A stretch of DNA of 64,000 nucleotides from Pomacea canaliculata (taxonomy: Eukaryota; Mollusca; Gastropoda; Architaenioglossa; Ampullariidae), in the NCBI RefSeq assembly GCF_003073045.1, contig NC_037603.1:19040192-19104191 (forward strand). Reading direction: 5' to 3'. Positions 26,209 through 38,880 of the stretch are shown piece by piece (position 1 is the stretch's first letter; each line of letters starts with the position of its first letter). Made by a program: the position numbers and the translations under genes. The notes beneath the pieces were generated by a model. It saw nothing but the letters and a program-made list of their open reading frames with translations, did no database searches and had not been told where the DNA came from.

Positions 26209-27040
26209 GGGGTAAACCCTACCCTATTATCCTCGAACCCTTGAGCGTAGACTTGTCCTGTTTTGTAACGTCCTTTGTATTTAGCTCTGGTTTGTGTGCA
26301 GTTAGAGCACAGTGTGTGAGAATGTGCGCTTGTGACAATTTTATCGGGGCTGGGAGAGCTGATGGTGTGGAACCTTCGCACCCTCACCCAAGTTTCTTTT
26401 GTTTTGTTGTGTCGGACTGCGCAAAGGCTTGCCTGTCCTTCCAGTGCGGTACGTGCTCTTGCAGTACCTCTTGTGTTTCGTTGGGACTGTAGGTTGTCTC
26501 TTTTGTCTGTTCTGGCAGCTCAGTGGTTGGTGGGATGCCAGCTGACATTGGTTTATTAGGGTTTTCTTTTCTTTTTAGTCCTGTCTTGGTCAGGAGCGAG
26601 AGGAGTTGAACTCGCGGTATATGGAATGAATGCTAGCGAGAGAGAGGCTAGTGGAGTAGTGACTGGCGTTGAGGCCAGTGGGAAGGAGTTTTTTGTTCGT
26701 TTGTTTGTGTTCCTCTAGAGGTGAGTGAGAGAGGAGGAATATGAGTTGTAGATTTTCCTAGTATCCAGGGGAGCCAGGCCAGAGGCGTTCAAGCGGAGAG
26801 TAGGCGACTGCAGGTGGGAGACGTAGGTCTTGGGAAGGCGCGGGCACTGGGTGGCAGTGCCGTGTCACTGCAGCCGGCCGAAGAGGGCTAGAAGCGAAGG
26901 CTGACTGGAAACGGAGAGCCGTTTCTTCAGGATAGGAATCTGCTGCAGATAGAGGAGTGGTAGTGGAGTGATAGGGAACTCGCGCCAGCTGTCGAGAGCG
27001 GGCAGGTATGGAGTGGCGGCAGTGATAGAGAAGAGTGTCG

Positions 27041-27206
27041 GTGCGAGGAGATGTTGATGTCCCCAGGGCTTGCTGTGTGCTTCCCTGAGGTGGTGCGTCC
27101 CTCCCGCACCTCGAGCCTCGTGGGTGCGAGGAGATGTTGATGTCCCCAGGTTTGCTGTGTGCTTCCCTGTGGTGGTGCGTCCCTCCCGCATCTCGAGCCC
27201 TGCGTG
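27041..27206. repeat. 83-bp tandem duplication inside the LTR element
   Basis: Two adjacent copies (27,041-27,123 and 27,124-27,206), both starting GTGCGAGGAGATGTTGATG and running to CTCGAGCC, with only a handful of differences. It sits in the element's interior and could be a duplicated structural or packaging segment; no function is shown. Confidence 0.85.
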
Positions 27207-27794
27207 GCGCTCAGGACTGGGCTGTGTGCCTTTTTTCTCCCCGGGGTGGGGACGTGTCCTGGAGCGGCTCCACCTTCTCCGGCGTGTTCTGCGTGCGGCA
27301 GAAGCAACGCGTCACTGGCCGTCGGGGGGTCAGTGGAGAGTTCTACTTAGGAGATAGTAAGAGGGCGTGTCTTAAGTTGGGCGTGCACGAACATTTTTGT
27401 GTGTGAATAGGTGTGGTGTTGATTTTTTTGAGATTTTTTTTTTTAAGCTTGTACGCTCGTCTGAGGATGGTTGGTTTTTTTTTTTTCTGATGTCACGTAG
27501 GCGATTGTTGTTCCGTAAGGTCGTGGAGGCCTGGCCGTCGTGCATTCAGGTTGGCTTGTTTGTTGTGCACTACGAGTCTGGAATAGGCTCCATCTTTGTA
27601 TTCCCTTTGGAAGGAGGAATCTGAGTTTTGATGTTGTCTAGGCTTGCTAGCAGCGAGGGTAGGTTTGATGGTTTGGTCTGGTTTTGAGTTTCTGCCCGTT
27701 TGTGGGCGTGGCACTCTGTGAGTGGTTTTCCTTTTTAGGGCTTGCCTTCAATCTTGACACGCGATGGTTTGGAAACTTCGCGAGGCTTCGTCTT

Positions 27795-27805
27795 AAGGAG
27801 GGGGA
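27795..27805 (+). other. polypurine tract
   Basis: AAGGAGGGGGA ends two bases (TA) before the right LTR. It is the expected position and composition for the plus-strand priming site of reverse transcription. Confidence 0.85.
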
Positions 27806-27807
27806 TA

Positions 27808-28906
27808 TGTCGCGTGTCGGCGATTTTTCTGCTGTCCGTGTTGTGCTTTCCGTACTGTGATGGCCTGTCGCTGGGTGTGTACGTACGGATGGGGAGAATC
27901 AAGGGACGGTTTACCGGTCCTTGTGTAACCCTATCCGTCTCGCGAGCCCAAGAGCCCTGACTCGCGGCGTCACAGGTATCTTTTTCTTTCGGGATGGGAC
28001 AGCTACCCCCCCCTTTCTCTTTGTCTGTTTCTTTGCTTTTCGCGCGCGTTGGGGTCCTTGGCGCGTTTTTTCTGTCTTTCTGAGAGTCTTCATCCAGCAA
28101 CGGACGGCGCCGGACGTGGGGACGGTGGAGGACCGTGGCCCTAGCGGCCGGCGCTGGTCTCTCACCATCACAAGCCGATTTGGGCTTTTTTGTATATTTT
28201 CTACGTGTTTCTTCATATTCTTCATGTTGGATTGCTCTCCGTCCATGTCGTCGTTTCTGCACGTTGCCTTTCGTGCTAATGTCCGCCATTGTGTCGACCC
28301 TGCGCCTTCCTCGCCTCGTCGGCGCGTGAGCAGGACCCTGCTGCGCGAGTGTGCGGCCTGGCCATCGAGGGAATACCTAGGTGGAGGCCGGCGAGCAGGG
28401 ACTCACGTGACCAAGGTCTACCCGACGGGAGAACCGAGGGGGGGACAGCTGGTCCAGAGGGAGAGAGGGGGGGGGGGGTCACCGCTGTAGCGCACGCGGC
28501 CAGAGAGAGGGGCGGGCTGCCGCCAGCGAACACCTTGAGCGGACATTTGACTTGCCACCCAGCAGTGCGTGCGGGTGGTTTGTCTTCCCTTGTTGTTTTG
28601 TTTTGTTTTTTTTCCTTTTCTTCGCCTACTGTAACATGCCTGTGCACAGGGCAACTCTTTTATTGTGAATTATTTTTGATGCTTGCCTCCTATTAGTGTT
28701 ATTTTATGTTTAGTTAATAAACCTGTCTGTTTTGTAAACTTTGTCTTTGTCATCGTTGTTGTGTGGTCTGCGCTCAGCCTGTGGTTCGAATGGTATGTCA
28801 GCAAGCCGTCTCCGGCCGAGCGGAGGAGGCTGCGCGTTCGTCTCCGGCTGTGCGAGCGGACCCTCGGGCGCGCATCTTCCGGCGGCGAGGGGGCGGTAAC
28901 GCGACA
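27808..28906 (+). repeat. 3' long terminal repeat
   Basis: 1,099 bp with the same termini as the left LTR and a poly(A) signal AATAAA at 28,716-28,721. The homopolymer runs differ in length from the left copy: for example 8 versus 11 C near 28,006, and 12 versus 9 G near 28,467. Confidence 0.95.
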
Positions 28907-28911
28907 GCAGA
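28907..28911. repeat. right target-site duplication GCAGA
   Basis: Matches the five bases before the left LTR exactly, which dates both ends to one insertion event. Confidence 0.93.
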
Positions 28912-31679
28912 CACAGGGAAGAAAAAGAAAATTATGATTATGGACTCATGTGTATTTATATACATGGATGTATACATCGAGTAACATGTTTATATGTATG
29001 TTTGTATAAACTGTGCGATATCATCATCATCATTATTCCTTTAGCTCCGATTGGCCGAGGGGCACCTAACATCATTACCATCAACTCTCGACAGCTTTCT
29101 CTGGTGTCTGCCATTCTTCAAGAGACTCCTAATAAGAGATCAGCCGACTCTTGGTTGTTGTCTGCTCGTCTTTGTTTTGTTTTATTTATTTATTTTGTCT
29201 ACCCCTGCCATTCGCTTATGTTGAGGACATGTGTAACTTTCTCGTTGAACTTGCAGACAAGGGAAAATAAAATAATTAAGTTTGGCTGGCCACAGAGAAG
29301 GGCGAGTCCTCCCACTTGTTGCCAGTCAGCATGCCGGCTGTGGTGTCTCGGTGGCGGCCTTGTCTCGCAAGTCTGTTTAGCTGCTCTTTACAACAGACTT
29401 TTGCCAGGGGGACGATTTCCATCGATCTCTGTGGTGGCAGCGACATCTTTGATGAGGCCTCCTGTCAGCCGACCACGTGGTGCTCAAGGTCGTCTGTGAT
29501 GTGTCCCACGCTCCACCGCCCAAGGTCGTCCATCTCTTGTCCTTCTTGAAGAACGCACAATCTTTTCATTCCTTCGTCACTCTTGGTGTCATTTTGAAAG
29601 ACTAAACTAAGAGCCTCGTTCCTCATAGTCTTACAGACTGTCATAGACCCTCGTTATTGTCCTCGTCATAGAAGTTCAGTCAGGCGGAAAGAGGGCGTGT
29701 CTGGTTGCCCAGCAGTTGTTGGCCCTATATCTTGTTGATGTGTCGCCAGTGACGTATGTACTGCACTGCTTAGTGCTGTAGAGATCTTTATACATATAAA
29801 AACGTATCCTGACAGTAGACATGATGTGTCATGTGTAGCTGAATACTGTGTCGTATGTCAAAAAAAAAAAAAAAAGAGTGGGGAAGGGATCAAGACCAAG
29901 AAGAAACAACTCAGAGGAGGTCCTGGTGGAATGGTTTGCCATGAAATCCCTTTCTGCGGTCGATTGAAGGACGATAAAGGGAGTCTGCAGCTCGCTGGGT
30001 GCCGTGTGATCGAAGCGCCCTCTGTGACTGGCGACACGTGGCGACCTGCGACATCAGGACGTGTGGGGGGGGGGGGGGGCTGCTGCTGCTGCTGGTGACT
30101 ACCAGATGAACAAAGAGTCAGTGCCAGTGGTGGGAGCCACTCGCTTGACTTCGTCCCCCGGACTAGTCTCGGTCCTCAGTCTCTCTGTGTGCGTGCGTTC
30201 GTGCGCGTGTGCGCGTGCATGTATATTTATCTATTTTGATTCGATGCAAACAAAAACGTATTAAACATTTTAAATTATTATTTCAAACTAAATAGAAAGG
30301 ACATTTTGATTGCATTGCGTGTGAGTGAGAGAAAGAACGAATGAAACTGATTTAAAAAAAGAGAGATTGAGATAGTCATGGAGGGACAGAAGAAGTAGAA
30401 TAAACTAATGCAGACAATGGTAAAAGCCCAACAAAACAGTGTAACATGAATCTCAGTCGTCATGACCACCTGTCATCATCGTTGCCTTGGTCACTCGATA
30501 ATCCCTTGACAAAATGGATCGGCTAATTGGCTCACACAGTGGGGCAGCTTGAATCCTTTCTTCCCATTCCAGACCTCCAACTCTCTGGTCGTCTTGCATC
30601 CAGGTCACTATTTCATAAACCCGCTCGGTCATAAATACTCTTGTCCTTCTACACCCAACTGACCTGTTTCTTCTTCACAGCTGGATTTAAATTTTCTCTG
30701 AGTTCAAGATTAAAACTGAGGCGAACTGTTATTTAATATTTACAATGGTTAACGGTCTTTTTCATCTTTATGTTAAAATAGTCCCTGGCACTTGACACGA
30801 TGTACGACTACGGGGACAACATTATTTCTGCCTTTGGTTGAAACAAGATTTGAAGACCTCGGGTGCTAAGAGGTCTCTGTTGCTAATGTCAGGGTGGCGA
30901 GCTATTCAGTGGATACACAGGCACCCACTTAATTAAACTCCACTCGGCACTGTCTGGCCCCTAAGTACATTACTGGGCCGCCATTGTGGGCCTGCTTATC
31001 TGCCCCACATCACGTGAGTATAGACATGTAGCGGCTTGAAAGCCCGGACTGACTCAATGAATACCTTTTCAAAGTCTCCCCCCAAAGAAAACGTTAAACA
31101 ACCTTTTGTAGCGAGCTTTGAGGGAGGGTAGGCAAGGGCAACTAGCGTCTGGCGCGCGAGACAGAAGACCCTGGAGGTAGTGGGGTACTTCTGTGTGTGT
31201 GTGTTTAGGGTGTTTGTGTGTGTAATTATATTTCTGTACCTCTTTGTATTTTCAAAGGAATCAGGCAGAAAAACAAGAGAGAGCGCATGCGTGTGAGAGA
31301 TTATCTGTACTTGCCGGTCACTGTGGTTGTGTGTGTGTGACAATATTTTTCTTGTGTAGACAATGGAACTGGTTCATGTACGTGCTTGTACGACCACAGG
31401 AGAGAGAAATAGGGTGCAAAACAAACAACAAAAGAGGTTCGTGTGACAATCATATTGGTAAACACACCTGCACACGACAGACAAATCTTGGCTCTCAGAC
31501 GACAGTTCCATCCCTTGAACCGCCATTAATCTTTATAAATCATTAACGTCTGTTCGTCTCAGACCTCAGCAACTGCTGACTAATCACAACCTGTAGACTC
31601 ATTCACCTCTACTGGGGGAACAACAAAGACGAGTCTGACCCTGTCTTGCTAAGATAGTGAAACAGGAAGGATCGCCGAA
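28912..31679. other. intergenic, no gene recognised
   Basis: The segment 29,280-29,540 is GC-richer and open in more than one frame on both strands, so it may be a decayed coding or mobile fragment. No motif could be assigned. A poly-A run at about 29,859-29,874 and a G run at about 30,064-30,078 are simple-sequence tracts. Confidence 0.4.
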
Positions 31680-31915
31680 GTCGTGAAGAAAGCGGTCGCT
31701 GGTCTGTCAAGCGTTCGCCGGCTGGTGTGTAGCGCGCGGCTGACAGTTCGCCGCGTAGCGCTCGTAGATAAAGCCACGGCGAGCGCTCGCGCTCTCTCAG
31801 TCGCCAACATCAACAGGCGCAGGAGCCTGAGCCTACACCACAGGGCTCCATCCTCACAACACCGCCATCGTCGTCACCGCCGCTGCTCCTCCTCTCTCAT
31901 CTCTCGTCGGTAACC

Positions 31916-31993
31916 ATGGACCACTTGCAGCGCCCCTCGCCCCTCCCGGCGTCCTCCGATGCCAGAGTGGAGTTTCCGCACTGGCTCACCTGA
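31916..31993 (+). CDS. upstream ORF in the CpG-rich leader (hypothetical)
   Basis: ACCATGG is an optimal start context. The frame runs 25 codons (MDHLQRPSPLPASSDARVEF and on) to TGA. If the leader is transcribed, this would be a strong upstream ORF before the ATG at 32,615. Alternatively, a GTAACC donor at 31,910 would remove it. Confidence 0.3.
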   Translation: MDHLQRPSPLPASSDARVEFPHWLT

Positions 31994-32614
31994 CACGCAA
32001 AGGCTTTTGTGCGGCGAGCGGCGGAGGCCTTGGGCGAGAGGTACCCGGCACCCGGTGTATCTCGTGACGATATCTCCCGCCACGCACCGCGCCGTCACGA
32101 CAATCAGAGCGAGGCTGCCGGCGCGGGAACGAAGTGTTGTCCCTGGTTCGCTGGTTCGCCTCTCATCTCAGCCTCCTGTCCTTCCTCCTTTCCTGAATGG
32201 AATGCCTCCGAGGATTTTCTGCTTTCTTTCTTTCACAACGGTTCAAGACTACATCTCCTTTGGGTACGTGAGGAAACACAGCGGCTTCTGATTCGATGAA
32301 GGAAGTGACGTGGTGGATGACGTCAGAGACACAGTCAGCTGATCTGTAAACAAAACCTCTCGTGGTGGTGGAGTCGTACTGGGGTCTCAGTGGGGTTGTG
32401 ATATCTCCGACTTCTTGTTGGAGACGACCTCTGTAACCGAGGATTCTGTCAGTCGAGGGAGAGAGATCAGTGGGGACGGACGACATTCGAAATCTGATGA
32501 AAGGAAACATCGACTCGTCGACGATAAGACGATGACAACTTCTTGATACCCGGCACAGAATCCAGCTATTATTTTGTTAAAGCTGTTTCTTCCCTCATTT
32601 TGTTCACAATAAGG

Positions 32615-32632
32615 ATGCCTGACATCACGAAG
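32615..32632 (+). CDS. possible first coding segment MPDITK
   Basis: Six codons, ATG to AAG, in context AAGGATGC, end exactly at a GTAAGT donor (32,633). The start and donor fit a first coding exon of a gene whose promoter is the CpG-rich stretch upstream. It is too short to identify the protein. Confidence 0.3.
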
Positions 32633-35600
32633 GTAAGTAATTTGTCTTTGTAACTTTAGCCTCTGATTCCTTCTACTTACATTCATGCTTGGTGCACGAT
32701 GGGTGTTTGTTATCCACGACTTTCGCTTAAGAAAACAAAAATGATTATATGTTGGTACATGAGATTAACTTAAAGCATTTATTTTCCTGAAATAAATAAA
32801 ACATATCATGTTTATTAAAATTATGGGTAGTAATTAAACGTTAATCACAAAGCATCACTGCATTCAGTGTGGGCTTTGTGAGACGATTACATGAACTATT
32901 GACAATATGCTTCTTTATGGGTGGTCATCACATAAACCACAGTGAGAATATGCTGCTCATAGAGGTCTGTAGCTCATAAAACAAAGCAGCTGTAAATGTT
33001 TATGAGGAGTTGGTTACATGATCCAATAAGCACATCCGCTGATTTATGAGAAACATAAAGAGACTAGTAATGAGATCCTACATCATTAGACAGCGGCGAT
33101 GATCTTGCGAATATTAGTTCAAGGAATACAAGATGCATCAGCTTCATTTACTTTGAAGTATAGAGAGCAAAAATAATAAATAAAAAAAATCCACTATTTA
33201 TTATTACTTACCTTTTGAGGCTAAACAAAAAGGTAATTCAGAGGTTTGTGTGCAAGTATCAGTCCTTTGTATTCTAATCCACTTCTTTTAATTTTTGTTT
33301 TTCAATTTTCTACATGAAACTTATGAGTGGCTTGGACAGTTTCAAAGCTGACATACTGTTGCAGATCGCTGTTGAAGTGCACGTGCACACACACACACAT
33401 ACACACTTACAAATTACATCTGTCCTCAAAACACAACAAACAGAGGCAGGAGGAGGTACAGACACCATGCCTTCACAAACTCACTCTGGGTTCTCCCAAG
33501 TGAGTAAAATAAAAATAATTTGCAAGCTAAACATGAGCAAGCTGACAACTACTGACTGCTGTTATCAGAACCCATCAACACTTTGTTAGTTCAACACAAA
33601 CAAAAATTAATATCGCGCCTAGGACACGAACGCTGATGCGGAGGAGTTCATAGGTCAGAAACAATGAAATATTTGATTTTTTTATTTTTTTTTTTAAGTA
33701 GGCAGAGCCACGCGAAAGTGTGAATTTTCTTCTTTGTTATCATGTTTGCTCGTTTGTTGTTTGTTATTAATTTGTTTGAGGGAGAATCAATTGAAGTAAT
33801 CGTGTAACGACGTGCGTTAGACACGTGACCAGCGTTGTAACTAGCGAAACAACAAAGTGATAAGTGACCAAAGCTCACATCATCATGCGTGGACACGTGG
33901 TCCTTATGTTTATCGTGTGGACACAAACATTCCTGACACGTAAACACTTGTTTGTAAAGTGTAAACACGTGTTTATCGTGTTAAAGCACAAGATTATCGC
34001 GTGTAAATTCCAGAATTTTCAGAAAATGGTCACGGGGTTCGTACTGAAGCGAACTCTACGAACTGTGAGTGTTGTCAAGGATACAAGGATGAGGATCAGC
34101 GGCAATTGGAATCACCTTTGATGCCGATGTTCAGTCACCTGGCGCCAGGTGCTGCTGCCTACCCACACCTGAGCTGCTGGCACGAGGCTGCTGTTCACCA
34201 CACGATCACATTACATCAGCAGTCGTCGTCATCTCACCCACCCGACCATTATGTGCTGTGACACACACACCGATCCATACCCGTGTTCCAGAAGTGGGTG
34301 ACGTGGTCATACGTGGCTGGTATCGATCTCACCGTCAGAACACAGACCTACGTCCTCTCTACCATTACCTGTCGATCCTTTTACCTGGAGGACAATGCTG
34401 GAGCCTCATGAGGCTTTTTCATGTCGGTGGTCATTGTGTGAGGATGTTGTTATTGTATGACAGTTAGAAAAGTCAGAGTATTCACATGTGATCACCTTTG
34501 GCTCTTTTCAAATGGGTGTTAACAATTAAGATGGTGGAAAGAAAAAATTCAAAAGCCAAACATCCAGGAGCTAGAGATATGTGGCTGTGTACGTTTGTCT
34601 GTATGCGTTTGTGTCTGTGTATTTATTTGAGGTGTATAAATAAATTTCATTACCACCTTTTCACCGACGTGTCTTTCAGCTCTTCATTCAGACAATTTCA
34701 GTCGGTCTCCAAGGCATTTATTACGGTAATTTCAGTCTGTTCTGAGGCTCGTAATTCAGACAATATACTTATACAGTATATTAGTGCACTCCTGACTTAC
34801 CCTCCACACCCTCCACACCCTAGTGACGTGTCAGCAGGTGGCGCCGCTAGTCACTGCCACAGAGTGACCTCCCATCCCGTACACATGCAAGCCGCGGAAC
34901 AGAATGGAAATGAAAACTCCACACAGTTGTTGACCACAAACTATTGCAATATTCATGTCCATTATTGCATCAATAGAGGTTGTGACATCGGTCAACATCA
35001 GACACTCGCGAGCGTTTGTGCGCACATTTGCGTCTGCATTGGGTATGTCTGTGGGATTCACACACTCGCACACATAATCGCACACACAGGACTAAACACA
35101 CACAAACAAAGTATTCCCTTATTCATACATTTACATACAATGTATCCATATTGAGAAGTTCAAAGTTTTAACTTATCAAAGATGAAGTTTCGTGTCGACG
35201 ACGGGTAGACTGTCAACATTTTCTCCTGAAAAAATTCAAAACACTGGTCTGTACCAGTCCACGGAGGCATTCATGTTTCCGCTCTTTTGCAAATGAAAAC
35301 AAAATAATTCTATTAGGCAAGTGATGCTATCAGACCGTTATAGTGGATCCATCAAATTCCCCTTCTTTAGTCCAGACATCATGTACCTAATGTACCTATT
35401 AACATCTAACGAAGAATTTGGCAGAGTGCTACAACAGATGCCGGTATCATCAGACCGACCTAATTATTTGTTTATTGAATTGTGACACCAGATGTTTCCC
35501 TCTGTACTGGGGTAAGGCAGGACCTAAACTTTTCTTCCTCGACGGCACACCCACTCTCCCTGCGCTGGACTGTGGTTGTGACAGACTACACTGCAACCGT

Positions 35601-38402
35601 CTGCGACACACGACCTGTGAGTCAGGCCTGCTGTGTCTGCTACTCGACTCCTCTCCTCACCTTAATACCATTTCATCAGCCCTGGGCTGGGAATGACCCA
35701 AATGCTGTCTCTGTTCTTGAAGGATTCACATCCTTGACTGACTTACTGCCCGATCTGCCTCCCTTAGCATGTCTTTATCTGTCCGTCGGTCCGTAAATCC
35801 AGTTGTCAATCCTTCTGTTAGCTTCTGTGTGTTGGTAGAGTTGGTCCTGATTAGACTTTTTTTCCAGGATTCCTACTCGATATATGTGAGTGTGTTATTG
35901 TGCAGATAAGTATAAGGATGTTATATTTGTGTGAGAGAGAGAGAGTAGCATGTGTATGAGTGAGTAAGTGCTCATTCTAGAGAACAGATGTTTATTTTTC
36001 TATGTTCTGACTTCTGAGGAGTGAGCTTGATGACCAGACAAAATGTATCAAGCCAAACGTCCAGCAGTGCTTACATGATTTGTGAAACATTTTTCTCTTG
36101 AAAACCTTCAAGAAAATGCTTGCTACACCAAGAAGACTGAAATAATGGCCACTTCATAGACAGCACGCTTCAGTATATCTCGCAATTAGACGCCCCAACA
36201 CAGAGCAGCGCCAGCAAGAAGCGGGTCATCCATGGCAGACATGGCGGGCCGACAGGGAATAACTCTGACGTACAAATTACACGTGGGTTGCGTGCCCCGC
36301 CACACTAACACTACGCGTGCTTCACGTGCATCTGACTGCGCATGCTGATTCTTCCTCTGGGAAAAGTGTGTTTCTTGGTCTCCTGTAATCTTGCCCCGAT
36401 GTTTAGCTCCTTGATCTTCAGATTCCTGGCAGATAGAAAGAAACATAGTTGAAAATGAAAATGGTTTTCTTGGAGGAAAATGTGAGAGTTAAAAACCTGG
36501 AAAAGCAGTGAATAGCTGTAATTTGAAAGTTGGAAAGGCGAGCTAAACAAGCATGCGCGTGAGTGAGAAAATAGAGAAAATATGAATCCAGAGTGAATAT
36601 TGAACAAGGAGTGAGAAAACAATGATAAGAAAAGAGAGTGTGAAGAAGAAAAGATGAAATCCATGAGAAGGAAAAAAAATTAAGAAGAGCGAAAGTAGAA
36701 AGGTACACGACCAGCTGTCTATCGGTTTACAGTTGTAAAGGTCTTCGAATACAGTTGAAAGAAACAAAGACACAAGAGGAAAGATAAAACATGCAAATGT
36801 TACACAATGAGAATTAAAATAAAAATATTAAGACAAAAGACATGTACAAACGCATACTTACTATGTATATACATCTGACATGCGCTCCAGCTCATACAAG
36901 GTTGATTTCCATATTCGGACATAATTCGCAACCATATAGTCATAACTTTCACTGTGTCTTTTGTATGCAAACCATATAGTGTCATGCTGTAATTGTGCAA
37001 CCTTGTGACATGTCTTCCTCATCATGTAGTATCTCATTATAATGTGTCAACACTGATGACCTTTGAGCCCAGGTATGTATTGTCACAATATTCTTGTGTT
37101 GTGTAGAGACTTCCCGTCCAACCTGTAGTTTTCATCTTCAACAAATTGTTAATCACAACTTTTTCTCCCCTCTGCAAGCGAAGTTTTGCTTACTCTACAC
37201 CAAGAGAGCTCTTACCTCTACATTCATCTGTCTTCGAGCACCACTACTTCTCGGGCTGTAGGAGAGGCAAGAGATAAACGAAAGAGAGTGCAGACGGTCA
37301 CGATGACCTCTCGGCTGCTGAGTTGTTTGACCCTGAATGTTACCTCAGTTTTAAAATATTAATATTCGCTTTTTCAATGGGCAGATGGCAAAAAACTTGA
37401 CAGCTGAGCTTAACAACCAGACGACAAAAATCAAAACCTTTTTCTAGGTTTATTTGAAGACTGATGACTTGGCTGTAACGTGTTTCTGCTTGGCAGTAAC
37501 ATTTTTCACCTGTAAATCATGTTTTTGACTAAGTAGTCATACTTTTATACCTTTGGCTTGGCCGTCAGGGTTCTGACATGGCAATTGCGGTTTGGGCTGA
37601 GCAGTTAACCGTTTGGCTTGGTAGTAAGGTTTGTGTTAAGGTTAGGCTGTCACTTTTGTTGTTATCGTTGTTTGTCTTTTATTAAGCTTATTAAGTGTTT
37701 GCCATCTGCCCACCGAAGAGGTCGAGTGTTGAAATTGCTAACATACGTTTCTGAAGAAGTGAGAACAGGAGGTTGCACTTGAAGTAACTCGAGGATGGTG
37801 CAGGTGACTGAGAGGTCTGTATGGTCAGACAGTTGTTGCTGCTTCAGGTCGAATAAAAAAAAACTGTCAAAATAGCCTTTTCTCTCACTGATTTCATCAG
37901 TTTTATGCCAAGGACGCCAGCCAGTGAATCTGGGTATGAGCACATTTCAGTCAAACGCAGCAGAAAGTACTCGTCGACAATGACGCTTCTGTAACTTAAA
38001 GATAAGCTTCATATTAAAATGATTTCTGTCTGGAAAAGCTCTAAAATGCAATTTGTGAAACTTGTGAAAATGCTGCACACACGTGTTACAACACCACGAT
38101 GTCTTTACTATGCAAAGTTTTTTGGTTTTCACTGTATTGTCTGCACGGTACATCTTCATTCCTTCTGATAAGTCAACTGCCCACGAACACTTCCAAACCT
38201 GCACTTTCATAAAACACAAACTACTTGCCATTCATCACCCAGTGATGATGTGCCTCGGTGCTGCAGATAACGACGATAACTGTGCCTCTCTGCCCGGGGC
38301 TGAAAGGGTCTCGCTGGCTGCACTCTTGAACTTGGTACAGTTCCATTAACACAGATAAAAATAATCTCCTACCGTCGGGTTTACCTAGGGCTCTAGCCAC
38401 CA
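32633..38402. other. no gene recognised
   Basis: May be the first intron of a gene starting at 32.6 kb, or intergenic. Contains a poly-T run at about 33,676-33,694 and scattered short open frames without domains. Confidence 0.35.
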
Positions 38403-38880
38403 TCAGCCATGCCCTGGCCCTTTAGACTGAGCACTTCGACAAAAACTCCTCTTCAGACATCTGTGTAGAATCGCATCATCAATTGCTGGCTTGAGTTGCT
38501 GATGAGTTTGATGAGAAATCTTGTGATTGCCCTTGTTATCACAGTTGGTCAGGATTGGTGGACATTTGACAGGAGTGAAGTTCATCTGAAGTGGTGATCG
38601 TGTTACTGAGCAAGTACAACTCTTGTCTTGACACATCTGCCTATATACAATATATTTCGCATTAAAACAAACACACAAACACACGTTCTTACTTCTTCAT
38701 CACGGATTATTTCCCTTCTTGCTGCTTCCGGTGATGCTTCTTTGCCAATCGTAGAAAGACACAATCCCTGCCTTGATGCAGGTCTCTCTGCTCTAGCAAA
38801 CAAGGTGTGGGCGGCAACTTTGAAGTCTGTGCCATTTTCCATTGTGGTTGTCTTGCTGAGATCAATGAGCAGCTCAATGC
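38403..38880 (-). CDS. possible two-exon minus-strand coding fragment (hypothetical)
   Basis: On the minus strand, an open segment of about 60 codons (from about 38,880 down to 38,693, containing MENGTDFKVAAHTLFARAER) ends in phase 0 at a GTAAGA donor. After a short intron of about 50 bp with an ATAGGCAG acceptor, the frame continues from 38,641 (MCQDKSCTCSVTRSPLQ) to a TGA at 38,403. Upstream of the first segment the frame is closed by a stop next to a 16-bp near-duplication, so the 5' part is missing or broken. No domain is recognised. The intron is unusually short, and other frames across 38,450-38,640 also look open. Confidence 0.22.

Larger units (their letters stand above)
26195..27807 (+). 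other. interior of the LTR element, no gag/pol
   Basis: About 1.6 kb of GC-rich sequence. Several short frames are open on both strands, but none has the zinc-knuckle, aspartic protease, YxDD or integrase motifs of LTR elements. It contains the 83-bp tandem duplication listed separately. It is probably transcribed from the left LTR as a non-coding genomic RNA. Confidence 0.7.
25088..28906 (+). mobile_element. complete non-autonomous LTR retrotransposon
   Basis: This 3.8-kb insertion has every structural hallmark of an LTR retrotransposon. There are two long direct repeats (about 1.1 kb), each bounded by TGTCGC at the left and GCGACA at the right. The 5-bp duplication GCAGA lies immediately outside both ends. 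A primer-binding site follows the left LTR by two bases, and a polypurine tract lies two bases before the right LTR. The interior is only about 1.6 kb and has no frame resembling gag, protease, reverse transcriptase, RNase H or integrase. It must therefore rely on enzymes supplied by an autonomous relative (TRIM/LARD-like class). Its GC content is clearly above that of the flanks. The parent superfamily cannot be told from this copy; a 5-bp target duplication is common to several. Confidence 0.95.
31680..32632 (+). promoter_or_regulatory. CpG-rich leader / candidate promoter and first exon
   Basis: From about 31,680 to 32,130 the sequence is markedly CpG-rich compared with its surroundings, typical of a housekeeping-type transcription start in animals with sparse methylation. 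It holds a strong-context upstream ORF (31,916-31,993) and leads to an ATG at 32,615 directly before a perfect GTAAGT donor. A plus-strand gene probably starts here, with its remaining exons not recognised downstream. The boundaries of the transcribed leader are inferred. Confidence 0.4.

Noticed and set aside
28948-29499. 183-codon plus-strand frame next to the right LTR
   Set aside because: Begins in an ATC-rich simple stretch, has no recognisable domain, and the same interval is open in other frames including the minus strand.
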